In this document: positions 61,207 to 64,000 of the stretch, in pieces
How the letters are laid out: every line of letters starts with the position of its first letter
How positions within the stretch are numbered: the stretch's first letter is position 1
NCBI RefSeq assembly: GCF_004795055.1
Contig: NZ_SSBJ01000012.1
Coordinates: forward strand, 1-64,000
DNA from: Streptomyces sp. A1136
Lineage (GTDB): Bacteria > Actinomycetota > Actinomycetes > Streptomycetales > Streptomycetaceae
Reading direction: 5' to 3'
Length of the DNA: 64,000 nt
Position numbers and translations under genes: made by a program
Notes under the pieces: generated by a model
Told to the model about the DNA's origin: nothing
What the model saw: only the letters and a program-made list of their open reading frames with translations
The model's database searches: none

Positions 61207-61584
61207 ATGGCCACGACCTCAGACACACCCGTCCTGGACACCCTCGCCGCGATGACTCTCGATTCGATCGAGCGGTGCGGCATGGACGAGGGCACGCTCA
61301 TCTTGACCCGCATCGCCGCGCTGGTGGCCATGGACGCGCCGCCGATCTCCTACCTCGCCCACATCGGCGCGGCTGCCAAGGCCGACCTGAGCGCCGAGCA
61401 GTTGCAGGACGTACTCGTCGCGATCGCCCCCGTCGTGGGCACGGCACGCGTCATGTCGGCCGCCGGGCACATCGCCGAGGCGCTCGGTTTCGCCATCGGC
61501 ATGCAGGAGAGCGAGGCCAAGGCCATGGCCGACAGCGGTGCCAAGGCCATGGCCGACACCGAGGCCCACAGCCGGAAGAAGTAG
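61207..61584 (+). CDS. Carboxymuconolactone decarboxylase-like protein without CxxC
   Basis: This is a 125-residue helical protein of AhpD/CMD type. The segments SIERCGMDEGTLILTRIAALVAMDAPPISYLAHIGAA and LQDVLVAIAPVVGTARVMSAAGHIAEALG match the fold. The catalytic CxxC and proton-relay His of AhpD are missing; one Cys is present in IERCG. It probably lacks thiol-peroxidase activity. The end holds AKAMADSGAKAMADTEA, a short tandem repeat. The ATG at 61207 gives a sensible family start. Confidence 0.8.
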   Translation: MATTSDTPVLDTLAAMTLDSIERCGMDEGTLILTRIAALVAMDAPPISYLAHIGAAAKADLSAEQLQDVLVAIAPVVGTARVMSAAGHIAEALGFAIGMQESEAKAMADSGAKAMADTEAHSRKK

Positions 61585-61667
61585 GCCCCGGACGAGCCCG
61601 TCCGACGCGCGGGGCCCCGGCCGCGGCCGCGGACGGGGCCCCGCTTCTGTCTGCTGCCGGGTCGGCG

Positions 61668-61826
61668 TCAGCCGCCGCACTGGCACGGGGCTCCGGACTG
61701 GCAGCCGCAGCCGCAGCCCGAGCCGCAGCCGCAGGCCGCCAGCAGCGGGAGGCGCAGCGGCTCCCGGGACGGCGGGGGCTGCGGCTGCTCGTGCTCCGGG
61801 GTGATGGGGACGGGGGAATCGGGCAT
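61668..61826 (-). CDS. Cysteine-rich mini-protein
   Basis: This is a 52-residue protein. The N-terminal half is Pro/Glu-rich and polar (PDSPVPITPEHEQPQPPPS). The C-terminal 22 residues contain seven Cys in close CxC or CxxxC spacing (CGCGSGCGCGC, then CQCGG). The ATG at 61826 has an excellent ribosome site (GAGGAGGA, 4 nt after it). The Cys cluster resembles metallothionein-like or [Cu/Zn] binding sequences. It is upstream-adjacent on the opposite strand to the CMD-like gene and follows phoU by 97 bp. No known family. Confidence 0.75.
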   Translation of the reverse strand: MPDSPVPITPEHEQPQPPPSREPLRLPLLAACGCGSGCGCGCQSGAPCQCGG

Positions 61827-61923
61827 GGATCCTCCTCGCGGGCGGTGCGCAGGCGGTGTGCCTTCGCACCCATTCACGCCCAGCCGCCCCGGCGCGTCAA
61901 CGGCGCATTGAAGCGCGACGCGC

Positions 61924-62601
61924 TCAGACGCCCTCGACCTGGGTCGGCGGCTGCAACTCGTCCGCGTGCTCGCCCGTCACCAGGTAGACGACCCGCTTCG
62001 CGACCGACACCGCGTGGTCCGCGAAGCGCTCGTAGTAGCGGCCCAACAGCGTCACGTCGACCGCCGTCTCGATGCCGTGCTTCCAGCGGTCGTCCATCAG
62101 GTGCTGGAAGAGCGTGCGGTGCAGGTGGTCCATCTCGTCGTCGTCCTGCTCCAGCTGGAGCGCCAGGTCCACGTCCTTGGTGATGATGACCTCGGCCGCC
62201 TTCGCCATCAGGCGCTGCGCCAGCTGCCCCATCTCCAGGATGGTGGCGTGCAGGTCCCGCGGCACCGCCGTGTCCGGGAAGCGCAGTCGTGCCAGCTTCG
62301 CCACGTGCTGCGCCAGGTCGCCGGAGCGCTCCAGGTCGGCGCTCATGCGCAGGGAGGTCACGACGATGCGCAGATCGGTGGCGACGGGCTGCTGCCGGGC
62401 GAGCAGCGCGATGGCGCGGGCCTCCAAGTCGTGCTGGAGGTCGTCGACCTTCTGGTCGGCGGCGATGACGCTCTCCGCCAGCTTCAGGTCGGCGTCGAGC
62501 ATGGACGTGGTGGCCCGCCCGATCGCGGAACCGACGAGCCGGGCCATCTCGACCAGGCTTTCTCCGATCGAGTCCAGTTCCTCGTGGTACGCGTCGCGCA
62601 T
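61924..62601 (-). CDS. phoU: Phosphate signalling protein PhoU
   Basis: This is a 225-residue protein with two three-helix bundles. Metal-binding acidic patches typical of PhoU are seen in DLQHDLEARAIALLARQ with ATDLRIVVTSLRMSADLERSGDLAQHVAKLA, and DEMDHLHRTLFQHL with LLGRYYERFADHAVSVAKRVVYLVTGE. PhoU links Pst transport state to PhoR. It is divergent from phoR; the promoter region holds a PHO-type box. The ATG at 62601 has an AGAGGGA upstream. Confidence 0.96.
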   Translation of the reverse strand: MRDAYHEELDSIGESLVEMARLVGSAIGRATTSMLDADLKLAESVIAADQKVDDLQHDLEARAIALLARQQPVATDLRIVVTSLRMSADLERSGDLAQHVAKLARLRFPDTAVPRDLHATILEMGQLAQRLMAKAAEVIITKDVDLALQLEQDDDEMDHLHRTLFQHLMDDRWKHGIETAVDVTLLGRYYERFADHAVSVAKRVVYLVTGEHADELQPPTQVEGV

Positions 62602-62742
62602 TGGTGTCCCTCTCTTGCCTGCTCTGCCTGCTCGCTACTGCTTACCGCTCGCTCTTTCGGCGCTGTGACGCGCTCGGGCGGCCGCGTGGGCTTCCGGCCC
62701 CACGTCAACACGGTGGGCCGTGAACGCGTCCGACTCCGGCAC

Positions 62743-62775
62743 CCCAAGTGAATCAGCCCCGTCCCCAGGGTGAAC
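62743..62775 (-). promoter_or_regulatory. PHO box in the phoU-phoR divergent promoter
   Basis: On the minus strand three consecutive 11-bp units are GTTCACCCTGG, GGACGGGGCTG and ATTCACTTGGG. Units one and three match the PhoP repeat consensus; the middle one is degenerate. A fourth GTTCAC (62720) is out of phase. PhoP would use this site for feedback control of its own operon and of phoU. Confidence 0.7.
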
Positions 62776-62848
62776 TCTGGGCGACGAGTGTTCGAGCTGC
62801 CACCCGAACGGCTGTGGAAGTGTCATCGCGCCTGCTTAACCTGGATGC

Positions 62849-64000
62849 ATGGACGTGAACGCGGCGGTCGCCGCAGCTGCAGCGATCGCCGGTTTGTGCA
62901 CCGGTGTGATCGCGATGCTGGCGTTCCGCTGGAGCGAGCGCGACCAGGCCCGCCCCACCCGGAGCTCCATGCGCCCCGACATCAACGCGGTGCTCCCGCC
63001 CGGAGTGGACACCGTCCTCTCCGTGCTCCGCTCCTCCGCCGTCGTGCTCGACGAGGGGGACGCGGTCGTCAAGGCCAGCTCGGCGGCGTACGCCCTCGGT
63101 CTGGTCCGCGGCGGCAAGCTCGCGGTGGAGCCCATGCTCCACATGGCCCGCGACACCCGCCGGGACGGCGAGATACGCCAGATCGAACTGGACCTGCCCC
63201 GGCGCGGCACCGGCCGCGGCGAGGCCCTGGCCGTCTCCGCCCGCGTCGCGCCGCTCGGCTCGCGCCTGGTGCTGCTGCTCGTCGAGGACCTGACCGAGGC
63301 GCGCCGGATCGAGGCGGTCCGCCGCGACTTCGTCGCCAACGTCTCGCACGAGCTGAAGACCCCGGTCGGGGCGATCTCCCTGCTCTCCGAGGCCGTCATG
63401 GACGCCAGTGACGACCCGGAGGCCGTGAGCCGCTTCGCCGGCCGCATGCAGATCGAGGCCACCCGCCTGATCAACCTCGTGCAGGAGCTCATCGACCTCT
63501 CCCGGGTACAGAACGACGACCCGCTGGAGGACGCCGAGCCGGTACGGGTGGACACCCTGGTGGCGGAGGCCATCGACCGCTGCCGCCACACCGCGACCTC
63601 CAAGCAGATCACCATGGCCGCCGGCGGCACCGCCGACCTGCGGGTGTGGGGCAACCGCGGCCAGCTCGCGGCGGCCCTCGGAAACCTCGTGGAGAACGCG
63701 GTCAACTACAGCCCGGCCCGTACCCGCGTCGGCATCGCCGCGCGCCGGGTGACCGCGCCGCGAGGAGATCTGATCGAGATAGCCGTGACCGACCAGGGCA
63801 TCGGCATCCCGGAAAAGGACCGCGAGCGCATCTTCGAGCGTTTCTACCGGGTCGACCCCGCCCGCTCCCGTGCCACGGGAGGAACCGGGCTGGGGCTGGC
63901 CATCGTGAAGCACGTGGCGGCCTCGCACGGCGGAGAGGTGTCGGTGTGGAGCTCGGAGGGCCAGGGCTCCACCTTCACCCTGCGCCTTCCCGAGGCGGGC
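62849..64000 (+). CDS. phoR: Phosphate sensor kinase PhoR (3' end beyond window)
   Basis: The visible part is 384 residues and remains open at the window edge. One N-terminal membrane helix (AAVAAAAAIAGLCTGVIAMLAF) is followed by a short PAS-like region (LRSSAVVLDEGDAVVKASSAAYALGLV), then the phospho-His in FVANVSHELKTPVGAISLL and ATPase motifs LGNLVENAVNYSP, VTDQGIGIPEKD, TGGTGLGLAIVKHV. It would phosphorylate PhoP, whose gene is expected just beyond the edge. The ATG at 62849 is preceded by TAACCT at 6 nt, so the transcript is likely leaderless. Confidence 0.95.
   Translation, partial: MDVNAAVAAAAAIAGLCTGVIAMLAFRWSERDQARPTRSSMRPDINAVLPPGVDTVLSVLRSSAVVLDEGDAVVKASSAAYALGLVRGGKLAVEPMLHMARDTRRDGEIRQIELDLPRRGTGRGEALAVSARVAPLGSRLVLLLVEDLTEARRIEAVRRDFVANVSHELKTPVGAISLLSEAVMDASDDPEAVSRFAGRMQIEATRLINLVQELIDLSRVQNDDPLEDAEPVRVDTLVAEAIDRCRHTATSKQITMAAGGTADLRVWGNRGQLAAALGNLVENAVNYSPARTRVGIAARRVTAPRGDLIEIAVTDQGIGIPEKDRERIFERFYRVDPARSRATGGTGLGLAIVKHVAASHGGEVSVWSSEGQGSTFTLRLPEAG

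Overview
This window is chromosomal DNA from a Streptomyces (or very close relative). The evidence is about 72% G+C with third-position G/C bias, GTG/TTG starts, leaderless-looking promoters, PHO boxes of the PhoP type, mycothiol genes (mshA, mshD), GlnR, Nur and the WhiG anti-sigma factor RsiG. From memory, the gene order matches the central core of the S. coelicolor chromosome (ppk, glnR, nur, gpmA and phoU-phoR in the same order). There is no prophage, integrase, insertion sequence, tRNA or CRISPR array.

Layout. 0-0.2 kb: the 5S rRNA that ends an rrn operon, with its terminator. 0.25-12.2 kb: a leftward operon of type IV secretion-like genes (VirD4-like, a VirB4 ATPase half, a SCO6880-family protein carrying the other VirB4 half, VirB6-like, TcpC/VirB8-like, a VirB2-sized membrane protein). 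It is followed by a pentapeptide-repeat protein, a thioesterase, a bifunctional SLT-NlpC/P60 wall hydrolase of VirB1/CwlT type, and a PAP2 phosphatase. No relaxase is present. 12.2-16.6 kb: small proteins, a lipoprotein, CsoR with a clear operator, then a DUF47-PiT phosphate-uptake pair.

16.7-26.3 kb: phosphate island: pstSCAB (leftward, with a PHO-box array before pstS and strong hairpins between pstS and pstC), ppk with a PHO box and an overlapping CHAD-domain gene, and mshD. 26.4-36.5 kb: secreted 5'-nucleotidase, an alpha/beta hydrolase with a divergent TetR regulator and twin operators, a Tat-exported PI-PLC-like protein, an MprAB-like two-component system with an HtrA-type protease, a LacI regulator, and glnR, which is preceded by an overlapping 23-codon leader ORF.

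36.8-46.6 kb: a MoaD-like protein, a repeat-rich membrane protein, an LmeA-like protein, a cysteine-type leader peptide upstream of a sulfurtransferase-DUF1416 pair, three translationally coupled single-pass membrane proteins of unknown function, a 33-residue membrane protein, a nitrobindin-fold protein, nur and ygfZ. 46.7-56.5 kb: dtd, rsiG, an Eis-like acetyltransferase, methyltransferases, an AraC-VOC pair, an XRE-HbhA-DUF2516 set recalled as syntenic with mycobacterial Rv0474-Rv0476, an RR-PP2C phosphatase and an NlpC/P60 hydrolase. 56.7-64.0 kb: mshA, YbjN, an MFS transporter, gpmA, a CMD-like protein, a cysteine-rich mini-protein, phoU, and divergent phoR that runs off the right edge.

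The genes group into three themes: phosphate (pstSCAB, PiT/DUF47, ppk/CHAD, nucleotidase, phoU/phoR), cell envelope (T4SS-like cluster, two NlpC/P60 enzymes, MprAB/HtrA, LmeA) and metal, sulfur and nitrogen sensing (CsoR, Nur, Cys leader, GlnR). The best candidates for undescribed biology are the relaxase-less T4SS-like cluster with a split VirB4 and a VirD4-like protein lacking Walker A, the three-gene membrane operon at 41.8-44.2 kb, the glnR leader ORF, and the Cys-rich mini-protein beside phoU.
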